A stretch of 33,932 bases of DNA from Azohydromonas lata NBRC 102462 (GCF_001571085.1 NZ_BCTC01000071.1:1-33932), one strand, 5' to 3'. Counted from the first letter of the stretch, positions 12,125 through 19,744 are shown. Numbers and translations are program-made. The notes: a model not told the origin generated them from the letters alone.

Positions 12125-12487
12125 CGGAAGCAGCGACGAAATAGGCGCCCCCTCACGACGCTTCGATGCCGCCGGACGAGGTGATGGAAACGTGTCCTGA
12201 CCCCGCGCGCCGCGCATTCCTTGTCCCGCCTCGTCCCACCCCGCCGCGGCGCTGCCCATAAGCACAACGCATAGCAGCGCCCCTGCGCAGCATTGGCCGT
12301 CCGCGAGCCGGGCGGCGATGCTCCGTCTCACACAACAAGGCTGACCCCGGCGCCGGCACACCGCTCCTTGCGGCCCTGCGTTGCGCCGGTCATGGCCACG
12401 TGGAAATCCCGGGTCCGCCCGCGCCAGGCGCGGCGCGATTCATGCCCCGGATTCCGAGAGAGACAACCTGTTCCGCAGAGGACTTGT
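12125..12487. other. Gene-free stretch upstream of the MFS transporter gene
   Basis: These 363 bases separate the HDOD gene from the transporter. I see no codon-biased frame, no convincing terminator and no clear promoter boxes. An AGAGGA Shine-Dalgarno at its right edge serves the transporter start. Confidence 0.4.
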
Positions 12488-13831
12488 ATGACCGACCTTC
12501 GCAAGACGCTCGAAGAGGGCGCGATGAGCCGTTTCCAGTGGGTTGCCGTGGCGATCTGCGTGATGCTGGTGATGCTGGACGGCTTCGACGTGCTGGTGAT
12601 GGCCTTCACGGCCTCCAGCGTCGCGGGCGAGTGGAAGCTCAATGGCGCGCAATTGGGGCTGCTGTTCAGCGCGGGCCTGTTCGGCATGGCGGCGGGCTCG
12701 CTGTTCGTGGCGCCGCTGGCCGACCGCGTTGGGCGCCAGCCCGTCATCGTGCTGTGCCTGGTGGTGATTGCCGTGGGCATGCTGCTGTCGGCCATGGCCC
12801 AGAGCCACGTGCAGCTCGTGGGCCTGCGCGGGCTCACCGGCGTGGGCATAGGCGGCATGCTGGCCAGCGTCGGGATCATCACGGCCGAGTACTCCTCGCT
12901 GAAGTGGCGCAGCACCTGCGTGGCGCTGCAGGCCACGGGCTACCCGATTGGCGCCACCCTGGGCGGGCTGGCGGCGGCGTGGCTGCTGCAGCACTACGGC
13001 TGGCGCTCGGTGTTCACCTTCGGCGGCCTCGCCACGGCGGTGATGATTCCGGTGGTGCTGTGGCGCTTGCCGGAGTCGGTGGACTTCCTGATTGCCCGCC
13101 GTCCCAAGGGGGCGCTGGAGAAGCTCAACCGCATCGTGGCGCTCATGGAGCGGCCGCTGCTGGCGCAACTGCCGGAGCGCGCCGCGGGCGGCGCGGCGGC
13201 GCAGGGCAACGCGGTGGCGGGCCTGTTCAAGAACGGCCTGGCGCGGCCCACGTTGATGCTGTGGGGCGCCTTCTTCCTGCTCATGTTCAGCGTGTACTTC
13301 TCGCTGAGCTGGACGCCCAAGCTGCTGGTGCAGGCGGGGCTGTCGGCGCAGCAGGGCGTGACGGGCGGCGTGCTGATCAACTTGGGCGGCATCGTGGGCG
13401 GCAGCCTCTTTGGCGCGCTGGCGGTGCGCATGCGGCTGGCGCACATCACCGTGGGCGCCTTCCTGGTCTATGCGGTGTTCACGGCGCTGTTCGGCGCGGT
13501 GTCGGGGGCGCTGGGCCTGGCCTTCGCGGTGGCGTTCGGCATGGGCGTGTTCCTGTTCGCTTCGATGGCGGGCCTGTACGCCTTTGCGCCCGTGACCTAC
13601 CCGGCGGCGGTGCGCGCCACGGGGCTGGGTTGGGCCATCGGCATTGGGCGCATAGGCGCCATCGTGGCGCCGCTGACGGCCGGCATGCTGCTGGACGGCG
13701 GCTGGCAGCCCGCCTCCCTGTACTACGCCTACGCGCTGCCGCTGGTGGCCGGCGCCCTGGCCGTGCTGGCCATGGGCACGGGCCGCAACCTGCCGGGACA
13801 TTCGCGCGGCAGCGCCGCGGCGGCGCATTGA
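12488..13831 (+). CDS. MFS transporter, aromatic acid:H+ symporter type (PcaK/BenK-like)
   Basis: The 447-aa inner-membrane carrier has about 12 hydrophobic segments. Segment 1 carries DGFDVLVMAF, the DGFD signature of the aromatic acid:H+ symporter family, and the loop between segments 2 and 3 carries APLADRVGRQPVI, the MFS A-motif. LRGLTGVGIGGMLASVGIITAEY in segment 4 also fits that family. The start MTDLRKTLEEGAMSRFQ is chosen over an upstream in-frame start because of the AGAGGA Shine-Dalgarno directly before it. An alpha/beta hydrolase follows 50 bases later, so the pair may take up and hydrolyse an aromatic or ester compound. The exact substrate is not deducible. Confidence 0.88.
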   Translation: MTDLRKTLEEGAMSRFQWVAVAICVMLVMLDGFDVLVMAFTASSVAGEWKLNGAQLGLLFSAGLFGMAAGSLFVAPLADRVGRQPVIVLCLVVIAVGMLLSAMAQSHVQLVGLRGLTGVGIGGMLASVGIITAEYSSLKWRSTCVALQATGYPIGATLGGLAAAWLLQHYGWRSVFTFGGLATAVMIPVVLWRLPESVDFLIARRPKGALEKLNRIVALMERPLLAQLPERAAGGAAAQGNAVAGLFKNGLARPTLMLWGAFFLLMFSVYFSLSWTPKLLVQAGLSAQQGVTGGVLINLGGIVGGSLFGALAVRMRLAHITVGAFLVYAVFTALFGAVSGALGLAFAVAFGMGVFLFASMAGLYAFAPVTYPAAVRATGLGWAIGIGRIGAIVAPLTAGMLLDGGWQPASLYYAYALPLVAGALAVLAMGTGRNLPGHSRGSAAAAH

Positions 13832-13881
13832 CCCATAGCCCGATCGACCTTGTTCTCCAGCCTCTGTTTGAAAGTGACGTG

Positions 13882-14595
13882 ATGACGCGAGCTTGTGTGG
13901 TGCTGCTGCCCGGCCTGATGTGCGACGCCGCCGTGTGGACGGCGCAGTGCGAGGCGCTGGAGGCGGTGGCCGACGGCGTGGTGCCTTCGTATGGCGGGCT
14001 GTCCTCCATCACCGCCATGGCGCGCCACGTGTTGGAGAGCGTGCCGGCGCAGCGGTTTTCGCTGGCCGGCCACTCCATGGGCGGGCGCGTGGCGCTGGAG
14101 GTGGTGCGGCTGGCGCCTCAGCGGGTTGAAAGGCTGGCGCTGCTGGACACCGGCATGGACCCGCTGGCCGCGGGCGAGGCCGGCGAGCGCGAGCGCGACA
14201 AGCGCCTGGCGCTGCTGCGCCTGGCGCGCGAGGCGGGCATGCGGGCCATGGGCGGCGAGTGGGCGCGGGGGATGGTGCACCCCTCGCGGCTGCAGACGCC
14301 GCTGTTCGAGCAGGTGCTGCAGATGATCGAGCGGCAGACGCCGGACACGTTCGAGGCGCAGATCAACGCGCTGCTTGCGCGGCCGGATGCGCGCGGCGTG
14401 CTGCGCGGGCTTCAATGTCCGACGCTGATCGGCTGCGGCCGCCAGGACGCGTGGAGCCCCCTGTCGCGCCACGAGGAAATGCACGCCCTGGTGCCGGGCT
14501 CGCGGCTGGCGGTGTTCGAGGACAGCGGCCACATGAGCACGATGGAGCAGCCGGGGGCGGTGTCGGCGGCGCTGGGGGAGTGGTTGCAGCGCTGA
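13882..14595 (+). CDS. Alpha/beta hydrolase (237 aa)
   Basis: This is a compact cytoplasmic alpha/beta-hydrolase. It has the oxyanion/N-terminal stretch VVLLPGLMCDAAVW, the nucleophile elbow GHSMGG with Ser65, the acid strand GCGRQDAWSP, and the catalytic histidine in EDSGHMSTMEQP near the C-terminus, so the triad appears complete. It resembles the small esterase/lactonase-like hydrolases often placed next to transporters. It probably shares a transcript with the upstream MFS gene (50-base gap). Its end faces the end of the next, leftward hydrolase with an 18-base gap. The substrate is unknown. Confidence 0.85.
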   Translation: MTRACVVLLPGLMCDAAVWTAQCEALEAVADGVVPSYGGLSSITAMARHVLESVPAQRFSLAGHSMGGRVALEVVRLAPQRVERLALLDTGMDPLAAGEAGERERDKRLALLRLAREAGMRAMGGEWARGMVHPSRLQTPLFEQVLQMIERQTPDTFEAQINALLARPDARGVLRGLQCPTLIGCGRQDAWSPLSRHEEMHALVPGSRLAVFEDSGHMSTMEQPGAVSAALGEWLQR

Positions 14596-14613
14596 AGCGC
14601 CGCCGGCCGTGAC

Positions 14614-15456
14614 TCAGGCGCCGAGCCGCTGCCGGATCAACTCCAGCACCTTTCCCGCCACCTCCCGGTGGGGCACGTGCCCAACGCCCGGCAGGATGTC
14701 CACCTGCGCCGGCCCGCCGCACAGCGCGCCGATCAGCGCCGGGTGCCGCGCGCTGCCGTATTCGTCCAGCTCGCCGTGGATGGCCAGTACCGGGCAGGTG
14801 ACGCGCGGGAGCACGGGCGAGAGCGTCCAGGCGGCGAAGCCCGGGTCCAGCCAGTTCTCCGTCCAGGCCTCCAGCACCCAGCGCGCCTTGTCGCCGTGGT
14901 ATTTCACGAGGCGCTCCAACTGGCGCGGGTCCTGGAACTGCTCGCGGGCGGCGCGAATGCCGTTCAAGGTCCGGTCCTCGGCGAAGACCTGGGCGGCGAT
15001 GGTGATGAGGGCCTCGCAGCCGCCGCCGCTGTCGGCCGCGCAGTGGATGGCCATGCCGCCGCCCACGCTGTGGCCCAGGGCGACGAAGCGCTGCAAGTCC
15101 AGGTGCTCGCGCAGCGCGGGGAAGTACAGCGCCGACTCCTCGGCGACGAAATCCAGCGACGGGCGTTCCACGCGCGGGTCCGACTGGCCAAAGCCCAGGC
15201 GGTCGTAGGCGACGACGCGGCGGCCGGTGGCGCGGGACAGTGCCTCGGGGAAATCGCGCCACAGCGCCACGCAGCCCAGAGAGTCGTGGAACAGGACGAT
15301 GGGGGCCGCCTGCCGCGCGGCCGCAGCCGCCTCCCCGGACGCATCCTCCGGCGCCCAGGTGCGCGTGAACAGGCGGCCTTGCGCGTGTTGCACTAACCGG
15401 TCGTGGCGGGCGATGCGAACAGAGATGGGGGTGGCGGTGGGGGCGGTCATCGTCAT
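14614..15456 (-). CDS. Alpha/beta hydrolase (280 aa)
   Basis: This second, unrelated-looking alpha/beta hydrolase shows IVLFHDSLG as the oxyanion strand, VVAYDRLGFGQSDP, the nucleophile elbow GHSVGG with Ser130, the acid region AIHGELDEYG and the catalytic His in PGVGHVPHRE. It is the last gene of the azlC-azlD-hydrolase leftward unit. Its ATG overlaps the azlD stop (TGATG), which supports the start at 15456 over a second ATG two codons later. The coupling to an amino-acid exporter may mean that it acts on an amino-acid derivative or dipeptide-like ester, but this is inference. Confidence 0.85.
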   Translation of the reverse strand: MTMTAPTATPISVRIARHDRLVQHAQGRLFTRTWAPEDASGEAAAAARQAAPIVLFHDSLGCVALWRDFPEALSRATGRRVVAYDRLGFGQSDPRVERPSLDFVAEESALYFPALREHLDLQRFVALGHSVGGGMAIHCAADSGGGCEALITIAAQVFAEDRTLNGIRAAREQFQDPRQLERLVKYHGDKARWVLEAWTENWLDPGFAAWTLSPVLPRVTCPVLAIHGELDEYGSARHPALIGALCGGPAQVDILPGVGHVPHREVAGKVLELIRQRLGA

Positions 15457-15755
15457 CAGCTCCAGAGGTGGCGCAGCAGTCCGGCCGACACGATACCGAC
15501 CAGCACCGTGGGCAGGATGCCCAGCCGCGTGGAGGCCAGCACCGTGAGCGCCAGCGCGGCGATGTCGGCCGGGCGGTCGGACACGAAGGCCGGGGCGATG
15601 ACGGAGATCAGCACGCAGCCCGGCACGTTCTCCAGCACGGCCTGGGCCCGGGGGCTGAGCGTGCGGTTGCGCAGGACGAGGTAGCCCAGCACGCGGGTGA
15701 GGTACGTGCTCCCGGCCATCAGGACGATGGTGAGCAGGGTGGCGGCGTCGATCAT
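15456..15755 (-). CDS. azlD: Branched-chain amino-acid export subunit AzlD family
   Basis: The 99-aa membrane protein has about four hydrophobic segments, typical in length for AzlD, the small partner of AzlC. Recognisable sequence includes MAGSTYLTRVLGYLVLR and a VLENVPGCVLISVIAPAF strand. With AzlC it forms a branched-chain amino-acid exporter in the inner membrane. The start overlaps the azlC stop as ATGA, and its stop overlaps the hydrolase start as TGATG, so three genes are translationally chained. Confidence 0.9.
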   Translation of the reverse strand: MIDAATLLTIVLMAGSTYLTRVLGYLVLRNRTLSPRAQAVLENVPGCVLISVIAPAFVSDRPADIAALALTVLASTRLGILPTVLVGIVSAGLLRHLWS

Positions 15756-16504
15756 GATTGCTTGGGCGCCCAGGCCGCGGCGGCGAGCAGGCCCGTCACT
15801 GCCCCGGCGGCGACGTACCAGGAGCCCGGCACCAGCCGGTAGGTCAGCGCCGCGACCACCAGGCTCACCAGCCAGGGGCGCGCGGGCTTGAGCCCCTTCC
15901 ACATGCCGCGCAGCAGGACGAGGAAGACGGCGGTGAAGGCCATGTCGAAGCCGTAGGCCTCCACGTCGCCCAGGACCGGCCCAAGCAGCGCGCCCAGGGC
16001 CGTGAACACCACCCAGGTGCCGTAGAGGCCCGCGGAGACGCCCAGGTAGAAGGGCAGGCTGATGCGGCTGGAGCGGCGCCGCCGCGCGTCGGCCAGGGAC
16101 AGGGCCCAGCACTCGTCGCACATGAAGAAGAGCGCGGTGAGCGCGCGGCCCAGCGGCAGGTGGCGCAGGTAGGGGGCCAGCGCCGCGCTCATGAGGATGT
16201 GGCGGCTGTTGACCAGGAAGGACATGGCCACGATCAGCAGCACGTGCGGCGGCGAGGTCCACAGCCGCACGGCGGTGAACTCCGAGCCGCCGGCGAAGTT
16301 CAGGCCGGTGAGCAGCGGCACCTCGATGGCCGACAGCCCCTTTTGCGCCGCCTGCGCGCCCAGGACGAGCGCAAAGGGCACGAAGCCCAGCATGACCGGC
16401 AGCGAGGCGCGCAGGCCGCGCCAGGTTTCGGCGCGGGCATCGGAGGTGGAAGCGGCTGCCGCATCGGTGCCGGCCAGGGGAGAGGAGGGAGTGAGGCTGT
16501 CCAT
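15752..16504 (-). CDS. azlC: Branched-chain amino-acid exporter AzlC family
   Basis: The 250-aa multi-span membrane protein of the AzlC/YgaZ family is the large subunit of a branched-chain amino-acid (or azaleucine) exporter. Family landmarks are GLRASLPVMLGFVPFALVLG, LTGLNFAGGSEFTAV, SFLVNSRHILMSAALAPYL and LFFMCDECWALS. The start MDSLTPSSPLAG is the ATG nearest the conserved region. It is the first gene of the leftward unit azlC-azlD-hydrolase and is divergent from an Lrp/AsnC regulator, the common arrangement for regulated amino-acid exporters. Confidence 0.92.
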   Translation of the reverse strand: MDSLTPSSPLAGTDAAAASTSDARAETWRGLRASLPVMLGFVPFALVLGAQAAQKGLSAIEVPLLTGLNFAGGSEFTAVRLWTSPPHVLLIVAMSFLVNSRHILMSAALAPYLRHLPLGRALTALFFMCDECWALSLADARRRRSSRISLPFYLGVSAGLYGTWVVFTALGALLGPVLGDVEAYGFDMAFTAVFLVLLRGMWKGLKPARPWLVSLVVAALTYRLVPGSWYVAAGAVTGLLAAAAWAPKQS

Positions 16505-16621
16505 AGCAGACGTGGAATTCTCTGCTTGTCCCTCTAGAATTTGGTGCCGTTCTTGCCAGTCATGGGTCCCGGATTGGCATGGCGTGCCAAGAATCGAACC
16601 GTCGAATGGAAAGGAATGCCA
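16505..16621. promoter_or_regulatory. Divergent azlC / Lrp-family control region with inverted repeats
   Basis: This 117-bp spacer contains the perfect inverted repeat TTGGCA-TGGCG-TGCCAA (16574-16590) and a second, AT-rich pair AATTCT (16516-16521) and AGAATT (16536-16541) with centres 20 bp apart. Either is a candidate site for the divergent Lrp-type regulator. An AAAGGA Shine-Dalgarno (16610-16614 region) precedes the regulator start. Confidence 0.5.
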
Positions 16622-17080
16622 ATGGAGCTGGACGCGATAGACCGGCGCATCCTGCAAGCCCTGCAGCGCGACGGGCGCCTGCAGAACGTGGACCTCGCGC
16701 GCGAGGTCGGCCTGTCGCCCTCGCCCTGCCTGCGCCGGGTGCGGCTGCTGGAGGAGGCGGGCGTGATCGAGCGCTATGTGGCGGTGCTCAGCCCGGCCAA
16801 GATCGGCAAGGGTTTGTCGGTGTTCGCCCGCGTGTGGCTCAAGGGCCAGGACGCGGACACGGTGGACCATTTCACCGAAGCCGTGCAATTACTTCCGGCC
16901 GTGGTGGAGTGCCATTTGATGGCGGGAGATTGCGATTTCCTGCTGCGGGTGGTGGCGGCGGATCTGGATGATTACCGGCAGTTCCTGAAGAATCACCTGA
17001 CGCGGATTCCTGGGGTGCAGAGCGTCAAGACCGAAGTGCCTATGCAGAGGGTGAAACTGACTTCGGCGTTGCCGGTGTAA
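16622..17080 (+). CDS. Lrp/AsnC-family transcriptional regulator
   Basis: The 152-aa protein has the full Lrp layout: an N-terminal helix-turn-helix (LDAIDRRILQALQRDGRLQNVDLAREVGLSPSPCLRRV spans about residues 3-40) and a C-terminal RAM ligand-binding domain (FARVWLKG, VVECHLMAGDCDFLLRVV, HLTRIPGVQSVKTEVPM). It probably senses an amino acid and controls the divergent azlCD operon. The start at 16622 is preferred over an ATG six bases upstream because only 16622 leaves normal spacing to the AAAGGA Shine-Dalgarno. Confidence 0.93.
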   Translation: MELDAIDRRILQALQRDGRLQNVDLAREVGLSPSPCLRRVRLLEEAGVIERYVAVLSPAKIGKGLSVFARVWLKGQDADTVDHFTEAVQLLPAVVECHLMAGDCDFLLRVVAADLDDYRQFLKNHLTRIPGVQSVKTEVPMQRVKLTSALPV

Positions 17081-17136
17081 AACCCATTGAAGCAGCCTGG
17101 CCAGGCCGGAATACTTGGGCCGCAGCAGGTGGGCCG

Positions 17137-17904
17137 TCAGTTGGGCACCGCTTCTCCGCGGCGCAGCGTCAAGACTTGAACACCGTCTTTCGTTACGGCG
17201 ACGGTGTGCTCGAATTGCGCGGACAGTTGTCTGTCGCGCGTGACGACCGCCCAACCATCTTTTTCGGTCCGGACATTCGGCCGCCCTTGGTTGAGCATGG
17301 GTTCTATGGTGAAGACCATGCCTTCCCGCAGCATCAGGCCGGTTTGAGGCTGGCCCCAATGCAATACCTGGGGCTCCTCGTGCATTTCTCGTCCAATGCC
17401 ATGGCCGCAATATTCCCGCACGACCGAATAACCATTTTTTCTGGCATGCCGCTCGATGGCATGCCCCACATCACCGAGTCGGGCGCCTGGACGGACTGCC
17501 TGGATGCCCTTCCACAAGGCTTCGTAGGTCACTTGCACCAAGCGTTTCGCCTGCGGCGACACGTCGCCAACTAAATATGTTTTGCTGGAATCCGCGATGT
17601 AGCCGTTCTTCTCCAGCGTGATGTCGAAATTGACGATGTCCCCGCTTTGCAGGATTTCTGCAGCGGATGGAATACCGTGGCAAACCACGTCATTGCGGGA
17701 CGAGTTCAATGCATAGGCATATCCATACTGCCCTTTGCTCGCCGGGCGTGCTTCAAGCTCATTGACGATAAAGCTGTCGACCAGATCATTGACCTGCATG
17801 GTGGACATGCCGATCAAGTTCAATTGATCCAGGTGCGCAAATACATCCGCCAGCAATTTGCCTGATTCTGCAAGCAGCGCAATTTCATCCGGCCGCTTGG
17901 TCAT
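17137..17904 (-). CDS. map: Type I methionine aminopeptidase paired with a ParD-like protein
   Basis: The 255-aa enzyme would remove initiator methionine from nascent proteins. All landmarks of the E. coli enzyme are present at a constant offset of three residues: substrate His76, metal ligands Asp94, Asp105, His168, Glu201 and Glu232, and His175. It should therefore be active, with no truncation and no N-terminal extension. It is not beside rpsB, where the housekeeping copy normally lies, so this is probably an accessory copy. Its ATG overlaps the stop of the upstream ParD-like gene (ATGA). Codon use is visibly less G/C-biased than in neighbouring genes, which suggests acquisition. Whether it works as an ordinary second aminopeptidase or as the effector of a toxin-antitoxin-like pair is open. 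Confidence 0.95.
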   Translation of the reverse strand: MTKRPDEIALLAESGKLLADVFAHLDQLNLIGMSTMQVNDLVDSFIVNELEARPASKGQYGYAYALNSSRNDVVCHGIPSAAEILQSGDIVNFDITLEKNGYIADSSKTYLVGDVSPQAKRLVQVTYEALWKGIQAVRPGARLGDVGHAIERHARKNGYSVVREYCGHGIGREMHEEPQVLHWGQPQTGLMLREGMVFTIEPMLNQGRPNVRTEKDGWAVVTRDRQLSAQFEHTVAVTKDGVQVLTLRRGEAVPN

Positions 17905-18113
17905 GTCAAAAGCCTCTTGTCGGCGCGCGCCACAACGCCCGCGGCACGCATTTCCTGAGCGACGATTTCATTGAAGCTTTGCGTCGGATTCATTTCGCAC
18001 AGCATGCCCACCTTGATCCAGAAAGCCGCTTGCGCGTTGATCGACCGGCAAGACACGGTGCTGGCCTTGCGTATCTGATCATGCAAATCATCGTCAATAT
18101 TCACAATGCCCAT
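17901..18113 (-). CDS. ParD-like (ribbon-helix-helix type) small protein upstream of map
   Basis: The 70-aa protein resembles the ParD-like antitoxin family: an N-terminal short strand (MGIVNIDDDLHDQIRKAS), an SINAQAAFWIKVGMLCEMNP helix pair, and a C-terminal tail (FNEIVAQEMRAAGVVARADK) that could contact a partner. The fold and DNA binding are inferred from family resemblance. It precedes and overlaps the aminopeptidase gene by ATGA, the usual antitoxin-first order. A consensus-like promoter and a palindrome lie 12-60 bases upstream. The start at MGIVN fits the family; the upstream reading frame crosses the promoter. Base composition is lighter than in the flanks. Confidence 0.75.
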   Translation of the reverse strand: MGIVNIDDDLHDQIRKASTVSCRSINAQAAFWIKVGMLCEMNPTQSFNEIVAQEMRAAGVVARADKRLLT

Positions 18114-18124
18114 GGCTGCTCTAA

Positions 18125-18152
18125 ATATATGAAACGTATACGAATCATATAT
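18125..18152. promoter_or_regulatory. 28-bp palindromic operator of the ParD-like/map unit
   Basis: Outer arms ATATATGA (18125-18132) and TCATATAT (18145-18152) flank the palindromic core CGTATACG (18135-18142), with AA on each side of the core as the only non-pairing positions. It covers the predicted -10 and transcription start. It is strikingly AT-rich for this DNA and suits an autoregulatory dimeric DNA-binding protein. Confidence 0.7.
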
Positions 18153-18172
18153 GCCAATCAAAAGGCTTGCAA
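18144..18172 (-). promoter_or_regulatory. Sigma70-like promoter of the ParD-like/map unit
   Basis: On the minus strand TTGCAA (18167-18172) and TATGAT (18144-18149) are separated by exactly 17 bp. The start of transcription would fall near 18137, inside the palindrome and about 24 bases before the ParD-like ATG. Confidence 0.6.
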
Positions 18173-18249
18173 GCTGCGCGGTGATGAACACCCAGGGCGT
18201 GCGGACAGGCGCTGCATGAGAGTGGGCAGGTCGCCGTGCGCCGACGGCC

Positions 18250-18278
18250 TTGGCACAATCCCCCCTCAACATTGTCAT
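18250..18278 (+). promoter_or_regulatory. Candidate sigma70 promoter for the DUF4242 gene
   Basis: TTGGCA (18250-18255) and TGTCAT (18273-18278) are separated by 17 bp, about 75 bases before the start codon. By-eye prediction; the -10 is only moderate. Confidence 0.35.
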
Positions 18279-18352
18279 TCCCGCCACTGTTTCCCAGCCG
18301 CGCACCGCCGCACAGTGCAGCCTCCTCAACCGACAAGTGAAGGAGACAAGCC

Positions 18353-18625
18353 ATGAAGCGCTACGTCATCGAACGCGAGATCCCCGGCGTGGGCCAGCTC
18401 AACGCCGAGCAGCTCAAGGGGGCGTCCGCCACCTCCAACGAGGCGCTGGCCAAGCTCAACGGCAAGGTGCAGTGGGTGCAGTCCTTCGTCGTGGACGACA
18501 AGACCTTCTGCATCTACCTCGCCGAGAGCGAGGCCGACGTGCAGGAGCACGCCAAGCTCAGCGGCTTCCCGGCCAGCAAGGTCAGCGAGGTGCGCAGCGT
18601 CATCGACCCCATGACGGGCGTGTGA
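18353..18625 (+). CDS. DUF4242 family small protein
   Basis: The 90-aa cytoplasmic protein matches the DUF4242 family: start MKRYVIEREIPGVGQL, central VQWVQSFVVDDKTFCIYLAESEADVQEH-type region and the C-terminal VSEVRSVIDP. Characterised relatives bind nickel, but the role is generally unknown. A strong AAGGAG Shine-Dalgarno eight bases before the ATG fixes the start. The AraC-type regulator begins 16 bases after its stop, so they are likely co-transcribed. Confidence 0.88.
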   Translation: MKRYVIEREIPGVGQLNAEQLKGASATSNEALAKLNGKVQWVQSFVVDDKTFCIYLAESEADVQEHAKLSGFPASKVSEVRSVIDPMTGV

Positions 18626-18641
18626 TGACCCGGGGCCGGCC

Positions 18642-19685
18642 GTGAAGCCGCTCATAGACGTCACGGTCGTGCTGCTCGACGGCGGCTGGATTTCCACCTC
18701 GCTCGGCCCCGTCGAGGTGTTCCACTCGGCCGGGCTGCTGTGGCAGGACTTGCAGGGCCAGGTGCCGCAGCCGCGGTTTCGCGTGCGCACCGCCTCCATA
18801 GACGGCCGCCCGGCCGCCTGCGCCTACGGCGTCTCCATGACGCCGCAATGCGCCCTCGCCGACGTCGGCCCCACCGACGTGATCCTGGTCGGCTCGCCGG
18901 GCGTGGAGCCCATAGAGCAATCCGACTACGACGAGCGGCTGCTGCAGTGGCTGCGCGATGCGCATGCCGCCGGCACGCACATCGCGGGCGTCTGCGCCGG
19001 CGTGGCCTACGTGGCGGCGTCCGGGCTGCTCGACGGCCGCCGCGCCACCACCCATTGGGCGCTGGCCGGGCTGCTGCAGCAGCGCTTCCCGGCCGTGCAC
19101 TGGCAGGCCGACAAGTTCGTCACCGAGGACAGCAACCTCTACTGCGGCGGCGGCGTGTATGCCGCCATAGACCTGAGCCTGTACCTCGTGGAGAAGTTTT
19201 GCGGCCGCGACGTCGCGCTGCAGTCGGCGCGCGCCCTGCTGGTCGGCATGCCCCGCACCTGCCAGGACAGCTACGGCACCGTGCCGCTGTTGCGCCCGCA
19301 CGCGGACGAGCGCATTCGCCGCGCCGAGGAGTTCCTGCAGCGCCACTTCCGCGAGCCCGTGTCGGCCGAAGTGCTCGCCGCCCACGTGGGCATGAGCCCG
19401 CGCAACCTGATCCGCCGCTTCAAGGACGCCACCGGCAACCTGCCCAACGCCTACGTGCAGGACCTGCGCGTGGCCGCCGCGCGCGAGCTGCTGGAAGGCA
19501 GCACCTCCTCGGTCCAGGCCATCGCGGCCCAAGTGGGCTACGAGGACGTCGCGTTCTTCCGCGCCCTCTTCAAGCGCCAGACCGGCATGACGCCGGCCGA
19601 CTACCGGCGCCGCTTCGGACAGCTCACGATCGCACGCGGCGAGCTGTCCACCGCACTGGCCACGGCAGCGGCAGCAGAGCGCTGA
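18642..19685 (+). CDS. GlxA-type AraC-family transcriptional regulator with DJ-1/PfpI-like domain
   Basis: The 347-aa protein joins an N-terminal DJ-1/PfpI (class I glutamine amidotransferase-like) domain (about 1-190) to a C-terminal AraC double helix-turn-helix (about 215-330: ERIRRAEEFLQRHFREPV, MSPRNLIRRFKDATG, QAIAAQVGYEDVAFFRALF, GMTPADYRRRF). The nucleophile-elbow cysteine is kept (GVCAGVAYVAASGLLDGRR), followed by ATTHW. Characterised relatives sense small nitrogen compounds such as glycine betaine, carnitine or arginine; the ligand here is unknown. The start is GTG at 18642, giving the normal N-terminus MKPLIDVTVVLLDGG. It follows the DUF4242 gene by 16 bases. Confidence 0.92.
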   Translation: MKPLIDVTVVLLDGGWISTSLGPVEVFHSAGLLWQDLQGQVPQPRFRVRTASIDGRPAACAYGVSMTPQCALADVGPTDVILVGSPGVEPIEQSDYDERLLQWLRDAHAAGTHIAGVCAGVAYVAASGLLDGRRATTHWALAGLLQQRFPAVHWQADKFVTEDSNLYCGGGVYAAIDLSLYLVEKFCGRDVALQSARALLVGMPRTCQDSYGTVPLLRPHADERIRRAEEFLQRHFREPVSAEVLAAHVGMSPRNLIRRFKDATGNLPNAYVQDLRVAAARELLEGSTSSVQAIAAQVGYEDVAFFRALFKRQTGMTPADYRRRFGQLTIARGELSTALATAAAAER

Positions 19686-19726
19686 ATCCCAGCGTTCCGA
19701 GCAATTCCTGTTTGATGGATTGAGTT

Positions 19727-19740
19727 TCCAGTAAACTGGA
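19727..19740. promoter_or_regulatory. Palindromic operator of the XRE-cupin gene
   Basis: TCCAGT (19727-19732) and ACTGGA (19735-19740) are perfect inverted arms around AA, ending four bases before the regulator start codon. The position suits autorepression. The preceding TTT and the following TTTA make this an AT-rich island at the gene start. Confidence 0.6.
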
Positions 19741-19744
19741 TTTA

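Noticed and set aside
17137-17904. Considered this map as the housekeeping methionine aminopeptidase
   Set aside because: There is no rpsB/tsf neighbourhood, the gene is fused in an operon with a ParD-like gene, and the base composition differs from the flanks. It is more likely an accessory copy, although the housekeeping copy cannot be checked here.
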